In this document: positions 42,351-52,082 of the stretch, in pieces
Layout: each line of letters opens with the position of its first letter
How positions within the stretch are numbered: the first letter of the stretch is position 1
NCBI GenBank assembly: GCA_963712995.1
Contig: CAVQKH010000028.1
Location: forward strand, 1-64,000
Length of the DNA stretch: 64,000 nt
Source: GCA-003244245 sp963712995
GTDB lineage: Bacteria; Actinomycetota; Actinomycetes; Mycobacteriales; Pseudonocardiaceae
Direction of reading: 5' to 3'
Position numbers and translations under genes: made by a program
The notes under the pieces: generated by a model
The model's database searches: none
The model's input: only the letters and a program-made list of their open reading frames with translations
What the model was told of the DNA's origin: nothing

Positions 42351-42422
42351 CCCGGAGTCGTGCGAACGGACCAAACCGACGGTATAACGCGCGACCGCGA
42401 GCACCCACCAGCGGACCCCGCT

Positions 42423-43064
42423 TCAGCCGGATCGGCAAGGACATGCACTGACGTTGGGTTCAGCCGTGATCAGCAGGTGCTCGAGCGCGTTTACCCAGGT
42501 TTCCACGATGGCGTTGTCGTCGACCCTGCTGTGCGCGGTGCCCAGCAGGTTGGGAAGTAGTCGGGTAGAGATGAGGGCGCCGAGCCCGATCGTCGCGATG
42601 GCGTCAGCCTGTTGGGCGGATACCACCGATCCAGATCGGTCGGTGATCCACTCAGCGAACTCGCGGTAGGTCGCCTCGACGACCTGGACGACGGCGTCGG
42701 TGAGGATTCGCGGTCCGTGCCGAGCCTCGCTGGCGAGTAGCCGCAGTAGCTGGGCTTCCTGGTCGAGCTCGGCAAGGACATACCGGGCGGCGATGGTGAG
42801 TTCGGTGTGCAGATCTCCGAGGTCGGCGAAGAGCCGGCGAATGTCGCGCAGGGCGGCCAGGCGGCTGAGCTGCCGTTGCACTCCGGCGGTCAGGAGTGCT
42901 TCCTTGGACCGGAAGTGGTGGTAGATACCGCCGGCGCCGGGGGACAGGCCGGCAGCTTGTTCGATCCGGGTGATGCTGGTACCGCGGTAGCCGTGTTCGC
43001 TGAACAGCTCCATCGCCGCGTCGATGATGCGATCCCGGGTTGCCACGGTTGACAGATCGCCCAT
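42423..43064 (-). CDS. TetR/AcrR family regulator
   Basis: This is a 213-aa regulator. The HTH is R-D-R-I-I-D-A-A-M-E-L-F-S-E-H-G-Y-R-G-T-S-I-T-R-I with P-G-A-G-G-I-Y-H-H-F-R-S-K-E. The C-terminal part is helical and has W-I-T-D-R-S. ATG 43064 was chosen over 43094 because it leaves room for an operator. It is divergent from the ABC1 kinase gene by 50 bases and probably controls that gene, the coupled P450 and itself. Confidence 0.87.
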   Translation of the reverse strand: MGDLSTVATRDRIIDAAMELFSEHGYRGTSITRIEQAAGLSPGAGGIYHHFRSKEALLTAGVQRQLSRLAALRDIRRLFADLGDLHTELTIAARYVLAELDQEAQLLRLLASEARHGPRILTDAVVQVVEATYREFAEWITDRSGSVVSAQQADAIATIGLGALISTRLLPNLLGTAHSRVDDNAIVETWVNALEHLLITAEPNVSACPCRSG

Positions 43065-43071
43065 GGCACCA

Positions 43072-43083
43072 AAGTATGTACTT
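43072..43083. promoter_or_regulatory. AAGTA-N2-TACTT inverted repeat, likely TetR operator
   Basis: The 12-base element aagtatgtactt lies in the 50-base gap between the TetR regulator and the ABC1 gene. Its dyad size fits the core of a TetR-family site, and binding here would block both promoters. Confidence 0.55.
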
Positions 43084-43114
43084 AGGCACGTCAAGCGTCA
43101 ACTGAGGAGATGCG

Positions 43115-44515
43115 ATGGCGGTGTTCAGCGAGCATGGTCGAAGTCGGCTGGCCCGTACGGTTCCGCTGGCCGGGTTGGCTGGCCGGACCGCCGGTGAGGC
43201 GGTGGTCGCCGCGCTGCGCAAGCGGTTGACCGGCGAGGACAGCGCCGAGTTCCACGAGCGGACCAGCGAGCGTTACGCCGCGATGCTCGGCCACTCGAAG
43301 GGTGTGTTGATGAAGGCCGGGCAGGTGCTGTCCTTCGTCGCGCTCGGGTCGCTGGTCCCCCCGGAGCGCCAGCGCGTCTACCAGGCGGCGATGGCCCGGC
43401 TCCAGGCCGACGCCCCGCCGATGGCCCCCGAACTGGCCTCGGCGGTGGTGGAGGCTGAGCTGGGCGCGCCGCCGGAGGAGGTCTTCGCGGAGTTCGACCC
43501 GCAGGCGTTCGCGGCGGCCTCGATCGGGCAGGTCCACGCGGCACGGCTGACCGATGGGCGGCGGGTGGCGGTCAAGGTGCAGTACCCCGGGGTCGATCAG
43601 GCCATCCGGGCGGATCTGGACAACACCGAGCTGCTGGCCACCTTCCTGCAGCTGGTCGGGGCGATCATGCCCGGCTCCAGTCGGCTCGATGTGCGCGAGC
43701 TGGCCCGGGAAGTGGCGGCCCGGATCGGCGAGGAGATCGACTACCGCATCGAGGCCACTCACCAGAGCGACTTCGCTGACGCATACCGGGATCATCCGTT
43801 CATCCGCATCCCCGAAGTGGTGCCGCAGCTATCGACCCGCCGGGTGCTCACCATGGATCTCGCCGAGGGCATGCGCTGGTCGCAGGCGGTGGCGGCGGAT
43901 CAGCAGTCGCGGGACCGGTGGGGCGAGGTGATCTACCGGTTCGCGCTGGGCAGCCTGCGCATGGTGGGCATGTTCCACGCCGACCCCCATCCGGGCAACT
44001 ACCTGTTCCACGACGACGGTGCGGTGACGTTCCTGGATTTCGGTTGCGTCAACCGGTTCTCCACAGCACAGATCGCGCTGATGCAACGGGTCGTCGCCGC
44101 CGCGATCGCCGACGACGCCGCGGCCTTGTGGGACGCCTTCGTCGAGATCGGCTTCCTGACCGCCTCCGACGCACCCACACCGGCGGAGCTGCTCCACTGG
44201 TACCGCGACAAGCTGCAACCACTGCTGGCCGAGCAGCCCTTCACCTACACGCCGGAGTACGCCGCGTCCATGGTGGCGGGCATCTTCGCCCGCCGGGGCG
44301 CGGCAGGGTCGGTGATGCGCCGCTTCGAGCTGCCCCGCGAGTACGTGTTCCTCAGCCGGATCGACCTCGGACTCACCGCCCTGCTGGCCGAGCTGGAAGC
44401 CACCGGTCCGTGGGCGGCGATCCGCAGCGAATGGGACGAGAACGGGCCGCCCGCCACCGAGATCGGCGAGCTCGACGTCGAACATTGGGCCCGGCGGGGG
44501 CTCAGACCGTCATGA
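43115..44515 (+). CDS. ABC1/AarF (UbiB-like) kinase-fold protein
   Basis: This is a 466-aa protein of the ABC1 family. It has K-A-G-Q for the K-x-G-Q motif, A-A-A-S-I-G-Q-V-H for the alanine-rich loop, and V-A-V-K-V-Q-Y-P-G-V with the ATP lysine. H-A-D-P-H-P-G-N forms the catalytic loop and L-D-F-G the metal site. The family has ATPase activity linked to isoprenoid or quinone lipid handling. GAGGAG precedes ATG 43115. The stop overlaps the P450 ATG (ATGA), so both are made together. Confidence 0.92.
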   Translation: MAVFSEHGRSRLARTVPLAGLAGRTAGEAVVAALRKRLTGEDSAEFHERTSERYAAMLGHSKGVLMKAGQVLSFVALGSLVPPERQRVYQAAMARLQADAPPMAPELASAVVEAELGAPPEEVFAEFDPQAFAAASIGQVHAARLTDGRRVAVKVQYPGVDQAIRADLDNTELLATFLQLVGAIMPGSSRLDVRELAREVAARIGEEIDYRIEATHQSDFADAYRDHPFIRIPEVVPQLSTRRVLTMDLAEGMRWSQAVAADQQSRDRWGEVIYRFALGSLRMVGMFHADPHPGNYLFHDDGAVTFLDFGCVNRFSTAQIALMQRVVAAAIADDAAALWDAFVEIGFLTASDAPTPAELLHWYRDKLQPLLAEQPFTYTPEYAASMVAGIFARRGAAGSVMRRFELPREYVFLSRIDLGLTALLAELEATGPWAAIRSEWDENGPPATEIGELDVEHWARRGLRPS

Positions 44516-45690
44516 TCCCCACCGTTGATCCGTACCCGGCCTACTGCGCGATGCGTGAACAACACCCGGTGTACTGGGACGGCGACCTGGACGCATTCCT
44601 GGTCACCACCTACGCCGAGGCGAGTGCGGTGCTGCGCGGTCCGGGGTGGAGCAGCGACCCGAACCGCAACCCCGCACTGGCCACCCGGTTCGATCGCGCC
44701 GAACCCGGAACCCAAGCGCTGCGCACCCTGCTGACGATGGACCCGCCTGAGCACACCCGGCTCCGGCGGCTCCTCGCCCCCGCTTTCACCCCCCGGTCCA
44801 TCGACGCGCTGCACCCCCGGATCACCGCGGTGGTCCGCTCCGCCCTTGCCGACCTCGAGAAGGCGGGTGAGGTCGACGTCATCGCCGAGGTCGGCTATCC
44901 GATCCCGCTCGCCGTGATGTGCGAGCTGCTCGATGTCGACATCGAGGGCGCGCAGCTGCTGCGGACCGAGACTCCCAAGCTGGTGGGAATACTCGAGTTC
45001 AACCCCGACGCCGACGCGGTCCTTGCGGCTGAGGAAGCAGGTGCCAGCCTCGCGCTGCATCTGCTGCCCATGCTCGGCGACCGCCGTCACCGGCCCGGCG
45101 AGGATCTGGCCAGCCAGCTGCTGCGCCTCGGAGACGACAGCGACGCGCTGGGACTCGACGAGGTGCTCGCCACCTGCATCCTGCTGCTCACCGCCGGGCA
45201 CGAGACCACCGCCAACGTGATCGGCAACGGTGTCCTCACCCTGATGGAACACCCCGACCAACTCCATACTGCTCCAGCGTGATCCTGCGCTGATCAAGCC
45301 GGCGATCGAGGAGATACTCCGGTTCGAGTGCCCCGCCAAGATCGTCGGTCGTACCGCCCTCATCGACCAGCGGCTGGGCGGGCAGACCATCCGCGCCGGC
45401 CAGCGCGTGCTCGTCCTGCTCGGCGCAGCGAACCGGGATCCGGCACAGTTCCGCGACCCCGAGTGTTTCGACATCACCCGCGCTCCCGCTGCGCACCTCG
45501 CTTTCGGCGGGGGACCGCACTTCTGCCTCGGAGCTGCCCTGTCTCGCGCGGAGGCCCAGGAGACCCTACGGCAGCTGTTGCCGCTGTTGACCGAGTGGCA
45601 CCTCGCACCTGGAGCGCCCGCCTGGCGAGCCTCCGACACCTTCCGCGCCCTCGAAAAGCTCCACCTGCATCAACCCCGCGACTTGATCCT
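44512..45690 (+). pseudogene. Cytochrome P450, frameshifted
   Basis: The start is coupled to the ABC1 gene. The first frame covers the substrate side and the I helix (L-L-L-T-A-G-H-E-T-T-A-N-V). After M-E-H-P-D-Q-L-H an extra base at about 45268 (cat-a-ctg) shifts the frame. The second frame resumes exactly with L-L-Q-R-D-P-A-L-I, then E-E-I-L-R-F, and the heme loop F-G-G-G-P-H-F-C-L-G with the axial Cys. The original stop is also lost: the frame runs on to 46081. One base would restore most of the enzyme, so a sequencing error must be considered. A duplicate of its C-terminal region lies near 51050. Confidence 0.8.
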
Positions 45691-45888
45691 GAGGACTTCC
45701 TCCGCCATGAGAATCCGTCCCCTGCGCGGCTCATGTGGCCTCTCCGTCCCGCGGCGAGGGTACCGAGGGGCGGAGTGCCCGGTGTGTTCTCGGTTTGGGC
45801 TTGCGCCGGTGTCTCAGCCGGGCGCCTCGGTCTGGGGTCCGGTTCGCATCGGTGATCGCCGAACACCAGTTCCAGCGGTCCTAGGTGA

Positions 45889-47084
45889 TCAACAGGCCTT
45901 GGGCTCCAGCGGTGTCAGCGTCGTGAACCGTCCGGACCACTCGCCCTTCGCGTTGCCCATCGCCACCTCACCGAGGCGCAGTCGCTGGATGTCAGAGGTG
46001 CCAGCAGGAGCAAAGATGTGGTGGGCGTCACGCAGATATCGTTCGATGGGACGGTCGGTGAACAGCCCCGAGGCGGCATGAATCTCCATGGCGCTACGCG
46101 CCGAGTCCAGGGCCAGCTCCACATTGACCAGCTTGGCGTTCATCAGTTGCGCATCGCAGGACAGACCGCGGTCCAGCAGATGCACCGCGTGGTAGGCGAC
46201 CGCCGCGCAGTCATCAATCGCGACTGCATCTGACCCAGCTTAGTTACAGGGCCAAGTTCGACCAGCGGAGCGCCGTAACGTTGCCGCTCGGCGCAGAACG
46301 CCGCAGTCTCCTCGAGAATCGCCTGGTGGATGCCGAGCGAGACCGCGGTGAGGTTGGCCCGCCCATAGAGCACGCTGGAGGAGTACGCGATCGACAGACC
46401 ATCTCCCTCCTCACCGATCCGGTTCGTCGCCGGCACCCGGCAGTGATCGAAGATCAGCTCTCCGAAGCTGAACCCATGCAGGCCCAGCGCGGGTTTCTGC
46501 GGGCCCAGGAGGAAACCGGGGCGGTCAGACTCCACCAGGAATGCGGACAGTCCTTGGGATCCCGGACCAGTGCGCACGACCACTCCATGCAGGTCGCCGA
46601 CATGGCTGTTGCCGACGAAGACCTTGCGACCATCAAGCAGATAGTCGTCGCCGTCCCGGATGGCGCTGCTGGTCATGCCCAGGACGTGCCCGCCCGACTC
46701 AGGCTCGGTGACCGCGATCGTCGGCAGGCAGTCGCCCGAGGCGATGACGGGCAACCACTGCTTCTTCTGTTCCTCAGTGCCGAAGTGGACGATCTTGGCG
46801 ACGCCGAGCTGTGACGCCTGGACCATGGCACCCATGGCACCACTCACTCGAGCCAGTTCCTCGATGATCACCGTCTTCGCAAGATGACCCGCCCCCATGC
46901 CGCCGTACCGGTCCGGAATGGTCACTCCGATCCACCCCTGACGAGCGATCAACCGGGAAAGCGCACGGGAGACAGAACGGGACGCCTCCATGTCCGGTAT
47001 TCGCGGCCCGATCTCACGCTCCGCGAACGCTCTTACCTGTTGGCGTAGTTCCTCATGCCGATGGTCGCCGAAGTAACAGTCCAT
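45889..47084 (-). pseudogene. Acyl-CoA dehydrogenase, frameshifted
   Basis: The first part from ATG 47084 reads R-A-F-A-E-R-E-I-G-P-R, then G-W-I-G-V-T-I-P-D-R-Y-G-G-M-G, and I-A-V-T-E-P-E-S-G-G-H, all standard for the family. Near 46220 the frame changes: Q-M-Q-S-R then resumes in another frame as I-D-D-C-A-A-V-A-Y-H-A-V-H-L-L-D-R-G and runs to a normal-looking end at 45889, consistent with a single lost base. Catalytic residues cannot be assigned surely. It lies beside the frameshifted P450, convergent to it, which suggests that this block is no longer maintained. Confidence 0.8.
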
Positions 47085-47614
47085 GACGAGCCCCCTTCAA
47101 TGGCACACCCACGCTTAAATACCAGAGCGAAGTCAAGCTTCCGCAGCGGTCCCGTCTCCGTGCAGGCGACGCTCACAATGGCATCGTCCCCCAAAGTTTC
47201 GATCTTAATTAGCAGATTCTCCCCGGGATCTCAACCGAATTCTCAACCAAACCAGCAAATGGGGCTCTCCTGTTCATCACTCGACAACAGTGCTGCGGTT
47301 CGGGACAGGCCCGCTGGCGCTGACGGCGTTGCGCAGATAGCTAACTGCCATCAAGCGCCCCTTCACGCTTCCCGGCAGGGACATCATCCCGCTCCTGGCG
47401 TTCTACACCTCCGAGCACCGTACCAAGATCACAAAATCGGCGCACTCGAATTCGAAAAGGGCCTGTCAGACCCTGGCGGGTATAGCGATCTCGGAGGCGG
47501 TGGCCCTCGGGTCGAGGTCGTTGCGTGCCGGCGGCCGCTACCAGCACGATCACGGCGTGGGCCGTAAACTTCGCTGGATCCACCAGGCCAACCGATAACG
47601 AAACAGCTGGTTTT
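47085..47614. other. 530-base gap with one weak minus-strand frame
   Basis: Apart from the promoter of the acyl-CoA dehydrogenase gene, the region is mostly without supported genes. A 36-codon minus-strand frame (47277-47387) has AGGAG before its ATG pair and reads M-M-S-L-P-G-S-V-K-G-R-L-M-A-V-S-Y-L, but nothing supports its expression. Base composition near 47190-47250 is AT-rich (tcttaattagcag). Confidence 0.45.
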
Positions 47615-48795
47615 CTATGGGTGGTCGGTCCGTACCAGGAGTGTGTTGATCCGGTGCCGCAGGTGGGCGACCTCGTCGAGGTGCTGGTGCGTGACGGCGT
47701 AGCGGGCCAGTTCGCGCAGGTCGTCGGTGACGCGGCGGGAGCGCAGGGCGCCGGCGGCATCCAGAGCCGCGTGTCCGATGCTGGCGGCCTGAATCGGGTC
47801 ACCGGTGGCCATGATCAGACTGGCGAGCTTGGTCAGGCAGATCGCCCGGGAGCGGGCATGGCTGGTGCTGTGGCCGCTGGCTGCCACGGTGAGCCGAGCG
47901 GTGGCCTGCGCAGGGTTACGGTCAATCATCGCCAGGTCAAATAAGGCGTGTCCGGTTTTCGCGGCGTGGAAAGCAGCGCCGTAGTAAGCCATGAACGGCG
48001 AGTCGTTGGCCGGATTGGCGTGTGCGAAGTGGTCGTCGGCGGTGCCGATGACAGCCAGTGCCTCGCTGACCCGGTGCATCTTGGCCAGTGCGCGGCCTCG
48101 GTCGGTGTGCAGCATCGCCCGCTCAGTCTCGGTGAGCCGATCAGCCCGGACCAGAGCGTGGTCAGCGAACGTGAGCGCCTTATCCGGATGGCCCGGTCCG
48201 GATCGCCTGCGCCGTCGTACTCGACAAGACTGCGGCACGCAGGTGCCAGTCGTCGGCCTGCTCGGCGCAGGCCAACGCGAAGCTGAGTATGCGGCGAGCA
48301 TCCTCGTGGGCGTAGGCGTCGAAGCTGATGTAGCCAGCGGTCTCAGCGAGATCACCGACCGTGGAGAACAGTTCCGGGCGTAGCCGATCTGGACAGATGG
48401 CATCGAGTAGCTGGGCTGACCAGCGTAGCTGCGCCAGGGCGGCATCCCGGGTAAGTCCGCCTCCATAGGTGAAGTCCCAACTGGAGAACCCTCTTGATGC
48501 GGCGCGGATCTGCTCGATGTCGGTCGCGCCGACCCGGCGTGGGATCGGGGTGGGTTGGGTGCCCTCCAGCAGCGCCGCGAGGGGTCCCCCCAGGGCCATG
48601 GCGCCCACGCCGAGGGCGGTGTGGAGGGACTGTCTGCGGTTCACGTTCTCCAGCTTGACTGCCGCGCGACGGCCGTTGACGAACCCCAGCGCGGCATCGG
48701 TGGTGCCACCCAGGATGGCCCGGAAGGCTTCCCGGTACAGTTTACCCGGCCACCGGATGACGCCCCTTTCGAGTTTCCGACGTAATTCTCGCTGG
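47615..48795 (-). pseudogene. XRE/TPR-type regulator, 5' truncated and frameshifted
   Basis: The protein piece begins R-E-L-R-R-K-L-E-R-G-V-I-R-W-P-G-K-L-Y-R-E-A-F-R (end of an HTH region), followed by R-R-Q-S-L-H-T-A-L-G-V-G-A-M-A-L-G-G-P and a helical TPR-like part. At about 48195 the frame shifts: A-V-L-S-S-T-T-A-Q-A-I continues in another frame as K-A-L-T-F-A-D-H-A-L-V-R-A and runs to a plausible C-terminus at 47615. The true HTH start is lost where ISKra4-type sequence begins. It is of the same regulator group as the intact XRE gene at 59 kb, but not close. Confidence 0.7.
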
Positions 48796-49694
48796 CGTGG
48801 CGATGACGGCCGGGATGTCGTCGGTGATGCTGGCGGTGAGCCACTTGCCGCGGGCGCGGGGTCCGGGTGTGGGGGACGGGGTTGTCCGGGCCGGGAGATG
48901 ACGTCGGCGGGGGCCCGGGGGGCGGGTGTGGCGTCGTAGACGCCAGCGAGCTCAGCCATCCGCTTGCGGCCGTGTTTCTCTCCTGGGGACAGCCGGGTGG
49001 CCAGCTTGTGGCCGGTGGTTCGCGCGGCCTTGGCGGTGGTTTCGCGGAGCGCTTCGGGGCGCATCACGATGCCCTTGCCGTCACAGGTCAGCACCAGCAG
49101 GTCGGCATCCGAGCAGGCGGAGGGTGGGCGCTGGGCGTAGAAACCGGCCACGTCGGCGACCGCGGCCCCGGCCAGCGCCTCGAGCTGGCGCTTGCCGACC
49201 CGGACCCCGCTCGCACGCTCCACCACGACGGCGGCCTGCTCGAACGACCCGCGCGCCGCCTCGATGGCGGCGAGGCGGCGCAGCCCGTGGGAATGCCTGC
49301 CCGCGGGCAGGTTCAAGACCGCATCCGCCGGGTAAAGATTGGCCACATTGGGCGCGCGGTAGGCGATCCGGGTGACCCTGACCGTCCCGAACACGGTGGT
49401 CAACTCGCGCTGGTGACCTCGTTCCGCCCGGGCGCGCACCACGCCCTCAGCACCGGGGACACCTTCGGAACGTCGCTGCTCGCGAGAGGCCCGCAAGTCC
49501 CAGTGGTCCTGGAACAGGCTGCGCATCAGCTCCCGGGAGCGCTCGGTGAGCTGATCCTCAAGCTGAGCATGGGTCAGCTCACCGCACCCAGGATCGGCAA
49601 GCCCGGACACGACCTCCTCGAATAACCGCTGAGACCGGTCAAACGCCCCGGCCTGTGCCTGCCCCGATTCCGCCTGCTGCGCGTACCCTGACAC
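48796..49694 (-). mobile_element. ISKra4-family transposase, 3' truncated
   Basis: The frame from GTG 49694 (site AAGGAG) carries the ISKra4 pattern: L-M-R-S-L-F-Q-D-H-W-D-L-R-A, then T-T-V-F-G-T-V-R-V-T-R-I-A-Y-R-A-P, then N-L-Y-P-A-D-A-V-L-N-L-P and L-V-L-T-C-D-G-K-G-I-V-M-R. It shifts frame near 48850, where another frame reads G-K-W-L-T-A-S-I-T-D-D-I-P-A-V-I-A, and ends abruptly at the regulator. About half the transposase is missing, so it is inactive. The left end outside it (about 49695-49760) has ggctccttcccgctacgttc, a likely IS terminus. Confidence 0.75.
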
Positions 49695-49923
49695 CGGGCT
49701 CCTTCTCATGTGCCACGTTCTGGTCTTAGACACCCCGAACGTAGCGGGAAGGAGCCCATCAAGTGATCAAGACACGCGCAAAACCGCAGGTCACGCTCCC
49801 CTCAGCACTCACTTCAGAAGAGCCGCACCCGTCTTGCTTCGCCCCGCGGTCCATACGTAGAAGGCACGAAAGGCAACACCTACCGACGCATGAGGCAACG
49901 AGATGAATCGGAGTGCGCCCACC

Positions 49924-50394
49924 ATGACGAACGAGACTGTCAGCGCGATCATCACAATCAAGGCTCCCGCTGAGGCCGTGTTCGCGATCCTCGCCAACCC
50001 AGCGAGTCATGCTGCTATCGACGGCACGGGCTGGGTCCGTGAAGCTCTCGATCGTGAAAATCTGACCGAAGCAGGCCAGATCTTCCGGATGGCTATGTAC
50101 CACGACAACCACCCGGACGGGAGCTATGAGATGGCCAACAAGGTCGAGGTATTCGACCCTCCACGCGCCATCTCCTGGGAACCGGGCCAAATTGTCGCAG
50201 GCGATCTTGAGGTCGGTGGCTGGATCTGGCGTTACGACCTGAGCCCGGTCAGCCAGTCCGAGACGGCGGTCAAGCTCACCTACGACTGGTCGGCGGTGCC
50301 GCAGGTCCTCCGGGAGAAAATTCAGTTTCCGCCATTCACCTCCGAACACCTCGACAACTCGCTGAGCCATCTGGCCGAGATCGCCGCGTCGTAG
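49924..50394 (+). CDS. SRPBCC/polyketide cyclase-like protein
   Basis: This is a 156-aa protein of the START/SRPBCC fold: I-T-I-K-A-P-A-E-A-V-F-A-I-L-A-N-P-A-S-H, then M-Y-H-D-N-H-P-D-G-S-Y and F-D-P-P-R-A-I-S-W-E-P-G, with the long last helix F-T-S-E-H-L-D-N-S-L-S-H-L. It binds a small hydrophobic ligand in a deep cavity; the ligand is not known. ATG 49924 was chosen over 49903 by fold start; the ribosome site is weak in both cases. Confidence 0.82.
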   Translation: MTNETVSAIITIKAPAEAVFAILANPASHAAIDGTGWVREALDRENLTEAGQIFRMAMYHDNHPDGSYEMANKVEVFDPPRAISWEPGQIVAGDLEVGGWIWRYDLSPVSQSETAVKLTYDWSAVPQVLREKIQFPPFTSEHLDNSLSHLAEIAAS

Positions 50395-50449
50395 ACGGGC
50401 ATACTGGTAATCATCACCCCTGACAACCTGAAGCCGGTGGTCGTGCAGG

Positions 50450-50938
50450 ATGGCGGCCGTGACCGCCGAGACGATTGTCGCTGGGGTGCTCATCGTCGTC
50501 GGCTTGGTGGGGATCCTGCTGCCCATCCTGCCGGGGCTGCTGCTCGTGCTGGCCGGGATTGCGGTGTGGGCGGTGCCGCGTGGTGACACCGTCGGCTGGA
50601 CGGTGCTGGGTATTGCGACGGCGATCGTGGTGATCGGCAGCGTCGCGAAGTACCTGTTGCCCGGGCGGCGGCTGCGCGATTCCGGTGTGCCCGGGCGCAC
50701 ACTCGGTGCTGGCGCGGTGCTGGGTGTGGTCGGGTTCTTCGTCATCCCGATCGTCGGACTGTTCGTCGGGTTCGTGCTGGGTGTGTACCTCGCCGAGCGA
50801 GCCCGGCTCGGCGAGCATGCCGCAGCCTGGCCATCCACCCGCGGGGCGCTGGCCGCGGTGGGCTGGAGCATCCTCATCGAGCTCGCCGCCGGCCTGTTCG
50901 CTGCGGTGGTATGGATCGGCGGCCTGACCCTCAGTTAG
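50450..50938 (+). CDS. DUF456 membrane protein
   Basis: This is a 162-aa protein with about four helices. G-V-L-I-V-V-G-L-V-G-I-L-L-P-I-L-P-G and G-A-V-L-G-V-V-G-F-F-V-I-P-I-V-G-L are the DUF456 signature. It is short and alone in its transcript. The function of the family is unknown. Confidence 0.85.
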   Translation: MAAVTAETIVAGVLIVVGLVGILLPILPGLLLVLAGIAVWAVPRGDTVGWTVLGIATAIVVIGSVAKYLLPGRRLRDSGVPGRTLGAGAVLGVVGFFVIPIVGLFVGFVLGVYLAERARLGEHAAAWPSTRGALAAVGWSILIELAAGLFAAVVWIGGLTLS

Positions 50939-50954
50939 CGGGCCCCTTCGCCGC

Positions 50955-51100
50955 CGATAGTGCCCGGCTCCGGGCCGGACTGGCGGGGAAGACCACCGCG
51001 ATCCGCATCCTCTCGACGCTCATCCGGATGGATAGCGGCTAACCGAGTGGCAACTCGCCCCCGCCCCCGTCTGGCGAGCCTCCGACACCTTCCGCGGCTT
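50955..51100 (+). pseudogene. Scar of ABC ATPase and P450 C-terminal fragments
   Basis: The sequence first reads L-A-G-K-T-T-A-I-R-I-L-S-T-L-I-R-M-D-S-G, the Walker A helix of a drug-type ABC ATPase. It then reads T-E-W-Q-L-A-P-A-P-V-W-R-A-S-D-T-F-R-G, which copies the C-terminal P450 sequence at about 45590-45650 (W-R-A-S-D-T-F-R with the same codons). Neither piece has its gene. Two different deletions joined here, just beyond the conservon. Confidence 0.7.
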
Positions 51101-51109
51101 GACGATCGC

Positions 51110-51733
51110 TCATTGTATCGGCGCGGATTTTTTGGCCGACGCGGCGGCGGGCATCGTCAAGTTGATGAGATATTCCAGTAGTGTTATCAGCACTTGCTTG
51201 CTTGAATCTCGCCTGCGCACGTCGCACATCACGGTCGGGATTTCCTTGGCGATGCCCAGGGCTTCCCGAACCTCATGAGACTCGTACACCGGCGCATTGT
51301 CGAAGCAATTGACCGCTACCGTGAACGGAATTTTTCTGCGTTCGAAGAAATCCACCGCCGCAAAACAACTCTCCAGCCGTCGGGTGTCCGCGAGGACGAC
51401 CGCTCCCAGTGCCTCGCAAGCGAGTTCATCCCACATGAACCAAAAACGATCTTGGCCTGGAGTCCCGAAGAGGTAGAGGATAAGATCAGAATTGATCGTG
51501 ATGCGGCCAAAATCCAGGGCGACCGTCGTTGTGGTCTTGTCCTCGATGCCCAACAGATCATCAACGCCGGAACTCAGTTCGCTGAGCATTTCTTCAGTGC
51601 GCAATGGCCGGATCTCGCTGACCGACCCCACCATGGTTGTCTTGCCAACACCAAATCCGCCCGCTATCAAGATTTTGACCGCTCTGGCGGATAGAGCCTG
51701 GGTCACCGACGTGTCAGAGTTTACGAATGCCAT
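51110..51733 (-). CDS. cvnD: Conservon GTPase (CvnD-like)
   Basis: This is a 207-aa small GTP-binding protein. Walker A is G-G-F-G-V-G-K-T-T, and the switch region D-F-G-R-I is followed by L-F-G-T-P-G-Q-D-R-F for the D-x-x-G-Q motif. N-C-F-D takes the N-K-x-D place, so the canonical lysine is replaced. ATG 51733 overlaps the DUF742 stop by 20 bases. It is the last gene of the four-gene conservon; signalling by nucleotide exchange is known for this family. Confidence 0.9.
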   Translation of the reverse strand: MAFVNSDTSVTQALSARAVKILIAGGFGVGKTTMVGSVSEIRPLRTEEMLSELSSGVDDLLGIEDKTTTTVALDFGRITINSDLILYLFGTPGQDRFWFMWDELACEALGAVVLADTRRLESCFAAVDFFERRKIPFTVAVNCFDNAPVYESHEVREALGIAKEIPTVMCDVRRRDSSKQVLITLLEYLINLTMPAAASAKKSAPIQ

Positions 51734-52082
51734 CGAGAACCGCCTGCAGTAGTCCCGTTTGGGGGAAATCCGATGTTCGCGGTGGGGATCGGAAAATAAT
51801 GAGTCCCCAATCGATGAGATCACTGAGCAATACCTTGACCACCACAAGCGGCAGGTTCAGCGTCGCGGACACTTCAGCGATCGACAACGGCTGCCGGGAC
51901 ATCCGTAGAATGTGAGCGTATTCCCGGTCCACATTCACGTGGCGGTCTGCCCGCACCGCAACAACAAGTGTAGTCATCTCGAGGTCGTGACGAGTCGGTC
52001 GGGTCCGACCGCGGGCGACCGCATAAGGTCGAACCAGAGGACCTGCATCCTCATCGAACCAAAACTCGTTTTCTACCTTCAT
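51714..52082 (-). CDS. cvnC: Conservon DUF742 protein (CvnC-like)
   Basis: This is a 122-aa DUF742 protein. P-L-V-R-P-Y-A-V-A-R-G-R-T-R is the start motif and L-S-I-A-E-V-S-A-T-L-N-L-P-L-V-V-V-K-V-L-L-S-D-L the winged-helix-like part. It overlaps CvnB by four bases (ATGA) and CvnD by 20, so the chain is translated as a unit. Confidence 0.92.
   Translation of the reverse strand: MKVENEFWFDEDAGPLVRPYAVARGRTRPTRHDLEMTTLVVAVRADRHVNVDREYAHILRMSRQPLSIAEVSATLNLPLVVVKVLLSDLIDWGLIIFRSPPRTSDFPQTGLLQAVLDGIRKL

Noticed and set aside
49759..50877. Long minus-strand frame opposite the SRPBCC and DUF456 genes
   Set aside because: Ser/Thr/Pro-rich shadow with no motifs.
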